A DNA stretch of 10,208 bases from Calditrichota bacterium (GCA_030641085.1 DAOWIC010000112.1:1-10208), one strand, 5' to 3'; positions 1-5,313 are shown, counted from the first letter of the stretch. The notes: generated from the letters alone by a model not told the origin. A program made the numbers and translations.

Positions 1-57
1 CCGGAAATATATCTCGAACGCCACATAAAATCCCTGGGGTGTGATTCACGCCCGGGT

Positions 58-86
58 ATGATGGCCAATCGGCAACGGCTTGTCAA
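58..86 (-). promoter_or_regulatory. Leftward sigma-70-type promoter candidate
   Basis: On the minus strand a perfect -35 hexamer TTGACA (81-86) is followed after exactly 17 nt by CATCAT (58-63, four of six matches to TATAAT). Transcription would start near position 51 and run off the left edge. An ATG on the minus strand at 24-26 opens a frame reading MWRSRYIS before the window ends, so a gene could begin there, but eight codons are too few to name it. The promoter lies just beyond the hemW stop, so the unseen gene would have its own promoter rather than depend only on read-through from lepB-hemW. Confidence 0.45.
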
Positions 87-89
87 GAA

Positions 90-101
90 GCCATATATGG
101 C
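90..101. promoter_or_regulatory. 12-bp perfect palindrome beside the leftward promoter
   Basis: GCCATATATGGC is a perfect 12-bp palindrome placed 3 bp upstream of the leftward -35 box (81-86). Its position would suit a dimeric regulator, but a palindrome of this length can arise by chance and I know no regulator for it. Confidence 0.25.
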
Positions 102-119
102 ATTATTGGTCAGTTATGA

Positions 120-1259
120 TCAGGGCAGCAATCGGCGGGTGATCTCGTCGACCATCATCAGTCCCTCTTCGGTCAGGCGCAGCCCGGCATCGTCGAGAAC
201 CAGATGATCTGATTTTGCGAAAATCTCACACTGCTTCATATCAAGGCGTGTGTCGAGCGCGACCCCAAACCGCCGGAGGAAACTGCTATGGGTAATGCCT
301 TCGGTAAGCCGCAGGCCGAGCATGATCGCTTCGTTCATCCGCTGTTCCTCGCCCGATTCATCGACCAGGCGCGGCAGTTGACCCATTTCGAGTGACGATA
401 CGTATTCACCCAGATTAGCCTGATTGGCAAAACGTCGGTCACCGACAAATGAGTGGGCCGATGGTCCCAGGCCGAGGTATTCGCCCCCCTGCCAGTAGGT
501 CAGGTTGTGTCGGCACTGACAGCCGGGCATTGCAAACGAGGAGATTTCATAGCGGGTGTAGTCTGCCTCACGAAACCGGCTGCACCCCTCGCGGAACATC
601 ATCGCCGCCAAATCGCTGCCGACCGGCTCTATCTCGCCCGCCGCCACCTGCGCCGCGAGTGGAGTGCCCTCCTCCACCGCAAGCTGATAAAACGAAATAT
701 GCGGCGGGGCCAGATCAATCACCTGATTTACATCGTCGGCCAGCATTTGCCCGGTCTGTGACGGCAGGCCGAAAATCAGATCGACGCCGTAATTGTCAAA
801 CCTTAGCGCCCGGGCCAGGTAAAGCGCGCGATGGCTGTCATCCGGGTTGTGAATCCGATCGAGCAGGCGCAGTTGTGCCTGATTGAACGACTGTATCCCG
901 AACAGCGGCCGGTTCACTCCGAGTGCCTTAAACCCGGCCAATACTTCGTGCGAGACCGATTCCGGATTGGTCTCGACCGAAAACTCCAGCCAGTCGGAGA
1001 CTTTGATCAAAGATCGGACCAGGTGCAGCCATTCGCCGAGCAGGCCGAGATTCGTCAGCGAGGGTGTCCCGCCGCCGATGAAGATCGTCTGTACCTCGTG
1101 CTGTCCGGGCGGCAATTGGTTTAGCGCCAGTTCGGTCTCGATTGTCAATGCCCGATAAAACGCTTTCTCCAGCGCCGGTTCGTGCAGCTCTTTGTAAAAG
1201 TCGCAATACGAGCAACGGTTGGCGCAAAAGGGATAATGAAGGTAGAGTGAAAGAGTCAT
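120..1259 (-). CDS. hemW: Radical SAM heme chaperone HemW (coproporphyrinogen oxidase-like)
   Basis: This 379-residue protein is the usual size for HemW, the radical SAM protein related to HemN that binds heme and is thought to deliver it to target proteins. Seen in the sequence: the [4Fe-4S]-binding CxxxCxxC motif at C12, C16 and C19 within HYPFCANRCSYCDF; the SAM-binding glycine motif GGGTPS (62-67); ETNPE (96-100); GIQSF (121-125); and the HNLTYW and GPSAHS motifs (251-270) typical of the HemW branch. The C-terminus is the winged-helix-like HemN_C part. HemW proteins are often misannotated as oxygen-independent coproporphyrinogen III oxidase; the cysteine spacing and length favour HemW here. 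The gene starts 3 nt after the lepB stop, so the two are probably cotranscribed. I see no clear Shine-Dalgarno sequence, which suggests translational coupling to lepB. Confidence 0.93.
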   Translation of the reverse strand: MTLSLYLHYPFCANRCSYCDFYKELHEPALEKAFYRALTIETELALNQLPPGQHEVQTIFIGGGTPSLTNLGLLGEWLHLVRSLIKVSDWLEFSVETNPESVSHEVLAGFKALGVNRPLFGIQSFNQAQLRLLDRIHNPDDSHRALYLARALRFDNYGVDLIFGLPSQTGQMLADDVNQVIDLAPPHISFYQLAVEEGTPLAAQVAAGEIEPVGSDLAAMMFREGCSRFREADYTRYEISSFAMPGCQCRHNLTYWQGGEYLGLGPSAHSFVGDRRFANQANLGEYVSSLEMGQLPRLVDESGEEQRMNEAIMLGLRLTEGITHSSFLRRFGVALDTRLDMKQCEIFAKSDHLVLDDAGLRLTEEGLMMVDEITRRLLP

Positions 1260-1262
1260 CGA

Positions 1263-1988
1263 TTAAAGCGATGTGCCGAGACGCTCCCAGCGAATATGCG
1301 ACGGGAAATTAAACAGCCCGTAACCTACCCACTGAACAGCATCGACAATGTATGGAAAGCCCCATCCGGGAGCATCCTTATCGGGAGTCCACGACCAGTA
1401 GACGAAAATCGCTTTGCCGAGGATATTCTCGCGGGGCACACAGCCCCAGAACCGGCTGTCGCGGCTGTCGTCACGGTTGTCACCAAGAACGAAATACTCA
1501 CCCTCCGGCACCACATACGGCTGGAAATTATCGCGGAACGACAGGTCGCCCGGGATAATCCGCTTGTCGATATGTTTGGAGTGGATCGGAATTTCGGCCA
1601 CCTCACCGTCGACATACGCCACCTTGTCTGCCACTTGGACCGTCTGGCCCTCCAGCGCCACCACCCGCTTGATATATTCTTTGGTCGGGTTGTTGGGGTA
1701 TTTGAAGACAATGATATCGCCCGGCCTGGGATCGGTGCCGTACTCGTAGGCCAGCTTGTTGACAAAGATATAGTCACCTTCATAGAGACTACCCTCCATC
1801 GACGATGAGCTAACCCGGTAGGCTGACACCACAAACACCCGCAGCAGCACCGCTGCGACCAGGGCGATTATAGCGGTCTCGAGGTACTCGCGCCAGAGCG
1901 GTTTGCGCTCCCGGTGCTGGGTTACCTTCCGAACCTCCTTGGACCGTTCGGCCTTGGTTATTTCCTCAATAAGAAAATCTTGATCCAT
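1263..1988 (-). CDS. lepB: Signal peptidase I
   Basis: This 241-residue membrane serine protease would remove signal peptides from exported proteins on the outer face of the inner membrane. A charged N-terminal cytoplasmic tail of about 36 residues precedes one membrane segment (about 37-55). The nucleophile region SSSMEGSL places the catalytic serine at S63. The general base lysine is K108 in KEYIKRVVALEG. The box E signature GDNRDDSRDSRFWG lies at 169-182. The glycine in SMEGSL replaces the proline common at that position (SMEPTL or SMKPTL), a minor deviation. It is the first gene of a lepB-hemW pair on the minus strand. No convincing promoter or ribosome binding site is visible directly upstream (1989-2090), although a TTGACT is present at 2083-2088 without a matching -10. 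Confidence 0.95.
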   Translation of the reverse strand: MDQDFLIEEITKAERSKEVRKVTQHRERKPLWREYLETAIIALVAAVLLRVFVVSAYRVSSSSMEGSLYEGDYIFVNKLAYEYGTDPRPGDIIVFKYPNNPTKEYIKRVVALEGQTVQVADKVAYVDGEVAEIPIHSKHIDKRIIPGDLSFRDNFQPYVVPEGEYFVLGDNRDDSRDSRFWGCVPRENILGKAIFVYWSWTPDKDAPGWGFPYIVDAVQWVGYGLFNFPSHIRWERLGTSL

Positions 1989-2144
1989 ACTTTACAGGTT
2001 ATCGGTTTTGCCCCTCGTTTCTTTAGCGGCGGGGCGTTACAATGTATGCTAACCTTAAAAAGAAAGGCCACTTACTCCAAAAAGTCAACCATCCAGAAGA
2101 GCCGGTAATCGGTTTCATTTCCGCTCCGGTCCGATTATTTGTGC

Positions 2145-2173
2145 TTGACAAACATGGACGGGGTCGGTAAAGT
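2145..2173 (+). promoter_or_regulatory. Sigma-70-type promoter of the putative RNA locus
   Basis: A perfect TTGACA (2145-2150), a spacer of exactly 17 nt and TAAAGT (2168-2173, four of six matches) form a good housekeeping-type promoter. The predicted start is near 2180. No convincing coding region follows, but a strong intrinsic terminator lies about 410-440 nt downstream, which is why I read this as the promoter of a noncoding transcript. Confidence 0.55.
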
Positions 2174-2179
2174 TAAGGA

Positions 2180-2622
2180 GTGGTTGACGCCTTGCCCAAC
2201 CATTGTCCGAGCATTATCAACTCACCTCACCAATTCAACTCGCCAAAACAACGTAGCTGAAGGAAGATCCCTTAGCTTACAATATCGAACCGCCCAAGAG
2301 CAAACGCTTATTGTGGAGGATATGCCTATGGAGTAGAGGGGTTCACAGCCTCGGCAACACCGCTGTGAACCAAGGAGGAGAAAGTAAGGCACTGCCTTCC
2401 GGAAGACTACAGCTATCACTTCCGACAGGTAATCGGTGGCGGGTCATGGACTGACCCTGACAGGTATCCCACATCCTGACGGTATCCGGGCGATCTGAGC
2501 AGTCTCCCGAGTCCGACTGCCGGGCACCTTCCACAAGTGTGCTGCATCTCCGGGAACAAATTGAAAGAACTACCGTAATACGAGCAGCCCGACGGCCTAA
2601 CCCGCCGTCGGGTATTTTATTA
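2180..2622 (+). ncRNA. Candidate structured noncoding RNA of unknown class
   Basis: The stretch 1989-2835 has no believable gene. Within it a promoter (2145-2173) and a terminator (2588-2622) bracket about 440 nt with several local hairpins: a perfect 10-bp stem GGTTCACAGC/GCTGTGAACC (2340-2349 with 2362-2371); CGGAAG/CTTCCG (2400-2405 with 2419-2424); GGGTCA/TGACCC (2441-2446 with 2452-2457); and GCAGTC/GACTGC (2499-2504 with 2515-2520). A short word GAC(A)GGTAtCC recurs at 2459 and 2478, with a looser copy at 2424. I found none of the conserved cores of tmRNA, RNase P RNA, SRP RNA or T-box leaders. A 6S-like regulator is possible but unproven. I see nothing interpretable in 1989-2144 or 2641-2768. 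The terminator before the next gene argues for a stand-alone RNA rather than a leader. Confidence 0.45.
2588..2622 (+). terminator. Strong intrinsic terminator
   Basis: A perfect 9-bp GC-rich stem CCCGACGGC (2588-2596) and GCCGTCGGG (2604-2612) with a 7-nt loop is followed by the T-rich tail TATTTTATT. This is a textbook plus-strand intrinsic terminator and marks the likely 3' end of the RNA locus. Confidence 0.85.
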
Positions 2623-2643
2623 GCCCACAGATTATGGGCTTTC
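2622..2643 (+). terminator. Second, weaker terminator-like hairpin in tandem
   Basis: AGCCCA (2622-2627) pairs with TGGGCT (2635-2640) across a 7-nt loop and is followed by TTCT. It starts in the T-tail of the preceding terminator. It may be a backup terminator that insulates the sigma-54 promoter downstream; the T-tract is short. Confidence 0.4.
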
Positions 2644-2768
2644 TCCCATATCCAGCCGTTCACGCCGCGATCCAAAAGCCCGAAATTCGCTCATTTCCAG
2701 CCTCAAGCGCCGCCGCAAACACTTGTCATCCCATCGTTTAGAAAATCGTGCGGCAGTTATTCCTTCTC

Positions 2769-2784
2769 TGGCACCCCCCTTGCA
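2769..2784 (+). promoter_or_regulatory. Sigma-54 (RpoN) -24/-12 promoter
   Basis: TGGCAC (2769-2774), five C residues and TTGCA (2780-2784) match the RpoN consensus TGGCAC-N5-TTGCW at every conserved position. The invariant GG (2770-2771) and GC (2782-2783) are separated by exactly 10 nt. Transcription should begin near 2795, leaving a leader of about 40 nt before the ATG at 2836. Such promoters need an AAA+ activator bound upstream; I could not identify an activator site in 2641-2768. The weak overlapping sigma-70 alternative (TTGCAA, 17 nt, TGATCT) is much poorer. Confidence 0.75.
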
Positions 2785-2835
2785 AAAGAGAGGTCAGGAA
2801 CATGATCTGAACACTGAGGAACAGGACGGTACGTT

Positions 2836-3063
2836 ATGAAGGTGAAGTTTGTGCTGACAATGGATGATCTGGTAGTTGAAGAACAGAGCGTCGACCAGGT
2901 GGTCCTCGACTGGCAGACCGATGTGGAGCAGGACGAAATCCTGGAGCTTTCGCACAAATGGATTACCTCCAAAAACTTTCTCACTAAGCGGATGCAGGGT
3001 TTGACCCGGGTGGGTGAGTCCTCGCTGGTGATCGAACCGCTCGACGAGGATTATGATGGTTGA
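2836..3063 (+). CDS. Small acidic protein of unknown function
   Basis: This 75-residue protein matches no family I recognise. It has no signal peptide, membrane segment or cysteine, and is rich in Asp and Glu, especially in 9-40 and at the C-terminus (EPLDEDYDG). The ATG lies about 40 nt after the predicted start from the sigma-54 promoter; only a weak purine-rich GAGGA is seen upstream (about 2816-2820). Its end overlaps the start of the next gene, so the pair is probably translated together. The tight overlap, plausible promoter and absence of a better frame support a real gene. A cytoplasmic partner of the membrane protein that follows is a reasonable inference, but no function can be assigned. 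Confidence 0.7.
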   Translation: MKVKFVLTMDDLVVEEQSVDQVVLDWQTDVEQDEILELSHKWITSKNFLTKRMQGLTRVGESSLVIEPLDEDYDG

Positions 3064-3391
3064 TACCGGGCTACTGGCACAGGCTCAGGCTTTGGCCGAC
3101 CAGGCCACCCAAAAAGCCGATGAGTATTCCGGCCTGATCGGGCCGATACAGCGCTATATCATAGATAATTTCGGCCAGAACGGCCTCTACGCCGCCTATA
3201 TCGTCTTGGCAGTGCTTCTTCTGTTTGTCATCTCGCGCCTGGCCAAGCTCACTTTTTCGACCGTGAAATATCTGGTGATCCCGGCGGTTGCACTCGCTTT
3301 TGTGGTGTCATTCTTTGTCCCCTATTCATTCGTGGGGTTGCTCCCGATCACGGTCACTGTTTCGTCACTCTTTCTGCTGTTTAGGGGATAG
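3056..3391 (+). CDS. Small membrane protein of unknown function
   Basis: I chose the ATG at 3056 (111 residues) over the adjacent ATG at 3053 because GAGGA at 3046-3050 is then 5 nt upstream; the other start adds one Met. The gene overlaps the preceding one by 8 nt, which suggests translational coupling. The N-terminal 35 residues are polar and Ala/Gln-rich and probably helical. Two or three hydrophobic segments follow, at about 43-61, 71-88 and 90-109, with the lysine- and arginine-containing loop SRLAKL after the first. It has no recognisable family motif. It would sit in the inner membrane. Sigma-54 control and the acidic partner suggest a regulated two-component membrane unit, but this is inference. 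Confidence 0.72.
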   Translation: MVDTGLLAQAQALADQATQKADEYSGLIGPIQRYIIDNFGQNGLYAAYIVLAVLLLFVISRLAKLTFSTVKYLVIPAVALAFVVSFFVPYSFVGLLPITVTVSSLFLLFRG

Positions 3392-3398
3392 GCCCATA

Positions 3399-3423
3399 GG
3401 GGCTGGACTTTGCCCCATATTTT
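3399..3423 (+). terminator. Weak terminator after the two small genes
   Basis: GGGGC (3399-3403) pairs with GCCCC (3412-3416) across an 8-nt loop and is followed by ATATTTT. The stem is only 5 bp, but it begins 8 nt after the stop codon, where a terminator for the small-gene pair is expected. Confidence 0.45.
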
Positions 3424-3603
3424 CAACGATTTTCTAACCGTCAAGAACTGACACCACCGCCTACAAGCACCACAACATCAATAAGTTAACGCGGCGCGCC
3501 GCCTCCGGCAAACCGGTTGCAGTGCTCTTGGATGAAACGTGAAATAGAATTTCCGCCCCGCTAAACAGATGTGATCGTGGGCAATGCCGGGAGAGAGACC
3601 GTT

Positions 3604-4056
3604 ATGGCCGAAAAGAAAACCTGTATCAGTTGCGGCAGAGAGCTTATCGAGAGAAAAGGCGTTTGGCTTTGTCTCCAGTGTAACTCCAATGAGTTGGAGG
3701 AAGCACAGGCGTTTATTGAAAGCGCGGATACCGACGAATATGTGTTCATAGAATGCCCCGGCGCAACGATCTATGAGCCGGGTACGAATAATGTTATCGG
3801 CGGTGTCAAATTCCACGACGATGACGATCCCTTCAAGGGTCACAAAATAATCGGTGAGCCGGTCTATGCTCCCACACATACCAAGAGGCGTCGGATAAAA
3901 CGCGAGGCGCTGGGACGGATCCGTCGCTGCCAGGGATGTCAGGATTACACGGTGCGGATGCGCCGTCCGGAAGGCCCCGACTTTTTCATTCCGTCTTATA
4001 AGCACCCCAAGCGAACCAAACTCAAAAGCGTCAAACACCTCGCCTACGAACCGTAG
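3604..4056 (+). CDS. Zinc-ribbon protein of unknown function
   Basis: The ATG at 3604 (150 residues) is preferred to an in-frame GTG-region start 33 nt upstream because GGGAGAGAG (3589-3597) lies at Shine-Dalgarno distance. The N-terminus is a classic zinc ribbon, C7-x2-C10-x12-C23-x2-C26, followed by an acidic segment (30-50). The middle contains a run of four Asp (72-75). A very basic stretch KRRRIKREALGRIRR (94-108) runs directly into a second CxxC pair (C109, C112), and the C-terminus is also Lys/Arg-rich. Basic regions beside a zinc ribbon would suit nucleic-acid or ribosome binding, but I recognise no family. A 7-bp hairpin spans the stop codon. A 197-residue open frame on the opposite strand (3478-4071) is a shadow. 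Confidence 0.8.
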   Translation: MAEKKTCISCGRELIERKGVWLCLQCNSNELEEAQAFIESADTDEYVFIECPGATIYEPGTNNVIGGVKFHDDDDPFKGHKIIGEPVYAPTHTKRRRIKREALGRIRRCQGCQDYTVRMRRPEGPDFFIPSYKHPKRTKLKSVKHLAYEP

Positions 4057-4059
4057 GCG
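4041..4059. repeat. Hairpin spanning the stop codon of the zinc-ribbon gene
   Basis: CGCCTAC (4041-4047) and GTAGGCG (4053-4059) form a perfect 7-bp stem around a 5-nt loop. The TAG stop (4054-4056) lies within the right arm. No T-tract follows, so it is not a standard intrinsic terminator. It is the first of six palindromes in the next 240 bp. Confidence 0.6.
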
Positions 4060-4091
4060 GTCATCACACATATCGCAGGTCGAGTTCCGGA

Positions 4092-4106
4092 GGACGCTCA
4101 GCGTCC
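4092..4106. repeat. Palindrome GGACGC-TCA-GCGTCC
   Basis: A perfect 6-bp GC-rich stem with a 3-nt loop. A flanking GTTC (4084-4087) and GAAC (4111-4114) can extend it beyond a small internal loop. It belongs to the palindrome-rich intergenic run between the zinc-ribbon and GIY-YIG genes. Confidence 0.6.
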
Positions 4107-4128
4107 GAAAGAACCTGAACTTTTGTTT

Positions 4129-4183
4129 GTAGGGACATGATTCATCATGTCCGGGGCAAGCATTTGATAAATCAAATGCCTAC
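4129..4183. repeat. Composite palindromic element with two nested hairpins
   Basis: Outer arms GTAGG (4129-4133) and CCTAC (4179-4183) enclose two near-perfect 9-bp hairpins: GGACATGAT/ATCATGTCC (4133-4141 with 4144-4152) and GCATTTGAT/ATCAAATGC (4160-4168 with 4171-4179). The outermost base pairs are shared with the inner stems, so the two structures may compete. The GTAGGG...CCTAC framing resembles intergenic palindromic repeats that I recall from many uncultured bacterial genomes, but I cannot name the family. Confidence 0.6.
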
Positions 4184-4194
4184 GACCTAACTCG

Positions 4195-4216
4195 CGGCAG
4201 GTGAGGGCACCTGCCG
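4195..4216. repeat. Palindromic repeat family B, copy 1
   Basis: CGGCAGGTG (4195-4203), loop AGGG, CACCTGCCG (4208-4216): a perfect 9-bp stem. A related element occurs at 5990-6013 with the same outer CGGCAG/CTGCCG, a purine loop of the same length (4 nt), and two stem positions changed on both arms. The paired changes suggest that the stem is selected rather than the sequence. Confidence 0.65.
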
Positions 4217-4234
4217 TGCACATGTTGTCCTGTT

Positions 4235-4279
4235 GTGTCAGGTCTTGGCTCTACCGAAGGTGGAGGTGTGACCTGACAC
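4235..4279. repeat. Palindromic repeat family A, copy 1
   Basis: A perfect 10-bp outer stem GTGTCAGGTC/GACCTGACAC (4235-4244 with 4270-4279) encloses, across symmetrical 4-nt gaps, an inner 7-bp stem CTCTACC/GGTGGAG (4249-4255 with 4259-4265, one G-T pair) with a 3-nt loop. The whole element is 45 bp. The element at 7926-7968 has the same plan. It has no T-tail and no coding content, so a mobile or REP-like intergenic element is more likely than a terminator. Confidence 0.75.
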
Positions 4280-4302
4280 CCAACGCACGCCTATTATTTT
4301 TC

Positions 4303-4331
4303 TTGATTGCTCTGCCGCTCCATATTATCAT
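4303..4331 (+). promoter_or_regulatory. Sigma-70-type promoter of the GIY-YIG gene
   Basis: TTGATT (4303-4308), a spacer of exactly 17 nt and TATCAT (4326-4331, five of six matches) lie upstream of the gene starting at 4398. Transcription would start near 4338, giving a leader of about 60 nt. The promoter begins 24 bp after the family A repeat. Apart from the palindromes and this promoter, I see nothing in the gene-free stretch 4057-4397. Confidence 0.5.
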
Positions 4332-4397
4332 TGTTCTATCGTAACAGAATTACATCAATGTGTAACCTATGTATCCGGTCGTACAGAGACCTGACCA

Positions 4398-4658
4398 ATG
4401 AGCAAATGGTATCTCTACATTCTCCAATGCCGCGACGGTTCGTACTACACCGGTATCACCACCGACATCGAGCGGCGGCTCGATCAGCACAATTCCGGCA
4501 CGGCCTCCAAGTACACTCGCTCGCGCCTGCCGGTTACGCTGGTTTACACGGAAGAACAGGCCTCGGAAAAAACCGCCCGCAAACGCGAATATGACATCAA
4601 ACGCTGGCCCCGCGCGAAGAAGGAAGAGTTGATTCGGGGAGCTTCCTTTGGGCCGTAA
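4398..4658 (+). CDS. GIY-YIG nuclease-domain protein (YhbQ/UPF0213-like)
   Basis: This 86-residue protein is a stand-alone GIY-YIG domain, as in the widespread small YhbQ/UPF0213 group. The first motif appears as WYLYIL (4-9) and the second as YYTGIT (16-21). The conserved arginine is R27 in IERRLDQHN, followed by H31 and the N-x-G turn (N32-G34). The SKYTRSRLPVTLVY block (37-50) and the metal-binding glutamate E64 in KREYDIKRW complete the expected set, so the active site looks intact. Related small proteins have been reported to cut nucleic acid, but the in vivo role is poorly known. It has its own promoter candidate (4303-4331) and no strong Shine-Dalgarno sequence. No adjacent DNA-repair gene indicates a pathway. 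Confidence 0.9.
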   Translation: MSKWYLYILQCRDGSYYTGITTDIERRLDQHNSGTASKYTRSRLPVTLVYTEEQASEKTARKREYDIKRWPRAKKEELIRGASFGP

Positions 4659-4708
4659 CTGCGTACGTCGATTCTCTACCAACAAGAAAACTATTGCCCT
4701 CTGTATCG

Positions 4709-4732
4709 GCCCGGGTGCATACTGAACCGGGC
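4709..4732. repeat. Hairpin upstream of the SnoaL-like lipoprotein gene
   Basis: GCCCGG (4709-4714) and CCGGGC (4727-4732) form a 6-bp stem with a 12-nt loop, without a following T-tract. A weak promoter candidate overlaps it (TTGCCC 4694-4699, 18 nt, CATACT 4718-4723). A perfect palindrome AGATTAATCT lies at 4756-4765, just before the ribosome binding site. These could be regulatory but none is strong. Confidence 0.35.
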
Positions 4733-4782
4733 GTTCACCACGCACATCATCATACAGATTAATCTTACAGGAGGAGGTAACG

Positions 4783-5313
4783 ATGCGCACGACAATAATC
4801 GCGGCGCTGGTGCTGAGTGCTCTGGTCCTTGTCTGTCTGGCGATCGGATGCGGTCAGCGGGCGGTTGAGGTACAGGAGCAGAACAAAGCCTTGATAGTCA
4901 AACTCTACGAGGAGGGTGTCAACAAACATAACCCGGACGCGTGGAACGAGGTGCTGACCGACGATTATGTCCGGCACTGTCAGGCGATGCCGCCGGAGAC
5001 TCGAGATATCCACGGCCTCGAGGAACTCAAGGTGTTTCTTACGGAGACATTTGCGGCGTTCCCGGACTGGCACGAAGAAATCGGTCCGATGATTGCCGAG
5101 GGAAACTATGTCGCCTATGTCAGTATGGGCGCCGGCACGATGTCCGGCCCGATGGGTGATATTCCTCCCACCGACAAGATGGCCGAGTGTCAGATGGTAA
5201 TCATGCAACGCTTCCACGAAGGCAAGATTGCCGAGACGTGGATCACTTGGGATAACGTTGCCTTTATGACCCAGCTTGGTCTGTTTCCGCCACCAGTGCC
5301 ACCGAAGGAGTAA
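4783..5313 (+). CDS. SnoaL/ester-cyclase-like NTF2-fold lipoprotein
   Basis: This 176-residue protein has a lipoprotein signal peptide: basic start, hydrophobic core (5-20) and lipobox LAIGC with the acylated cysteine at C23. The mature part is a SnoaL-like NTF2-fold domain. Visible family features are KLYEEGVNKHNPDAW near the start, the HGLEELKVFLTETFAAFPDWH helix region, the AEGNYVAYVSMGAGTMSG strand, and the closing block RFHEGKIAETWITWDNVAFMTQLGLFP. A very strong Shine-Dalgarno sequence GGAGGAGGT (4770-4778) precedes the ATG. Known SnoaL-like proteins include polyketide cyclases, but most are uncharacterised small-molecule-binding or hydrolase-like proteins, so the substrate is unknown. 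It is likely anchored to a membrane facing the periplasm. It seems to be a single gene. Confidence 0.85.
   Translation: MRTTIIAALVLSALVLVCLAIGCGQRAVEVQEQNKALIVKLYEEGVNKHNPDAWNEVLTDDYVRHCQAMPPETRDIHGLEELKVFLTETFAAFPDWHEEIGPMIAEGNYVAYVSMGAGTMSGPMGDIPPTDKMAECQMVIMQRFHEGKIAETWITWDNVAFMTQLGLFPPPVPPKE

Noticed and set aside
1..26. Partial minus-strand gene starting MWRSRYIS
   Set aside because: Only eight codons are visible; listed with the promoter rather than as a coding feature because no family can be recognised.
449..1124. Several plus-strand open frames of 90-145 codons
   Set aside because: All lie antisense to hemW, which has intact family motifs through this region; their translations are Arg/Pro/Ser-rich shadows.
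2083..2088. TTGACT on the minus strand as -35 of lepB
   Set aside because: No acceptable -10 sequence occurs at 15-19 nt spacing; the lepB promoter remains unidentified.
2139..2336. 65-codon open frame on the plus strand
   Set aside because: It begins inside the promoter at 2145-2173, has no ribosome binding site, and its translation resembles no protein; better explained as part of the RNA locus.
2340..2600. Possible tmRNA, RNase P RNA, SRP RNA or T-box
   Set aside because: GGAGGAGAAAG at 2375-2385 loosely resembles the RNase P GAGGAAAG core, but the remaining conserved blocks are missing; no tRNA-like end, SRP GGAA tetraloop core or T-box GGGTGG-type element was found on either strand.
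2343..2675. 110-codon open frame on the minus strand
   Set aside because: It runs across the terminators at 2588-2643 and several palindromes, with no ribosome binding site and low-complexity, Ser/Arg/Cys-rich translation.
2780..2808. Sigma-70 promoter TTGCAA, 17 nt, TGATCT
   Set aside because: The -10 matches only two of six bases, and the same DNA fits the sigma-54 consensus far better.
3478..4071. 197-codon open frame on the minus strand
   Set aside because: It is antisense to the zinc-ribbon gene, whose frame has clear CxxC pairs and a ribosome binding site; the antisense translation has no recognisable domain.
4041..4279. CRISPR array
   Set aside because: The elements are different palindromes of different sizes, without a constant repeat and regular spacers, and no cas gene is nearby.
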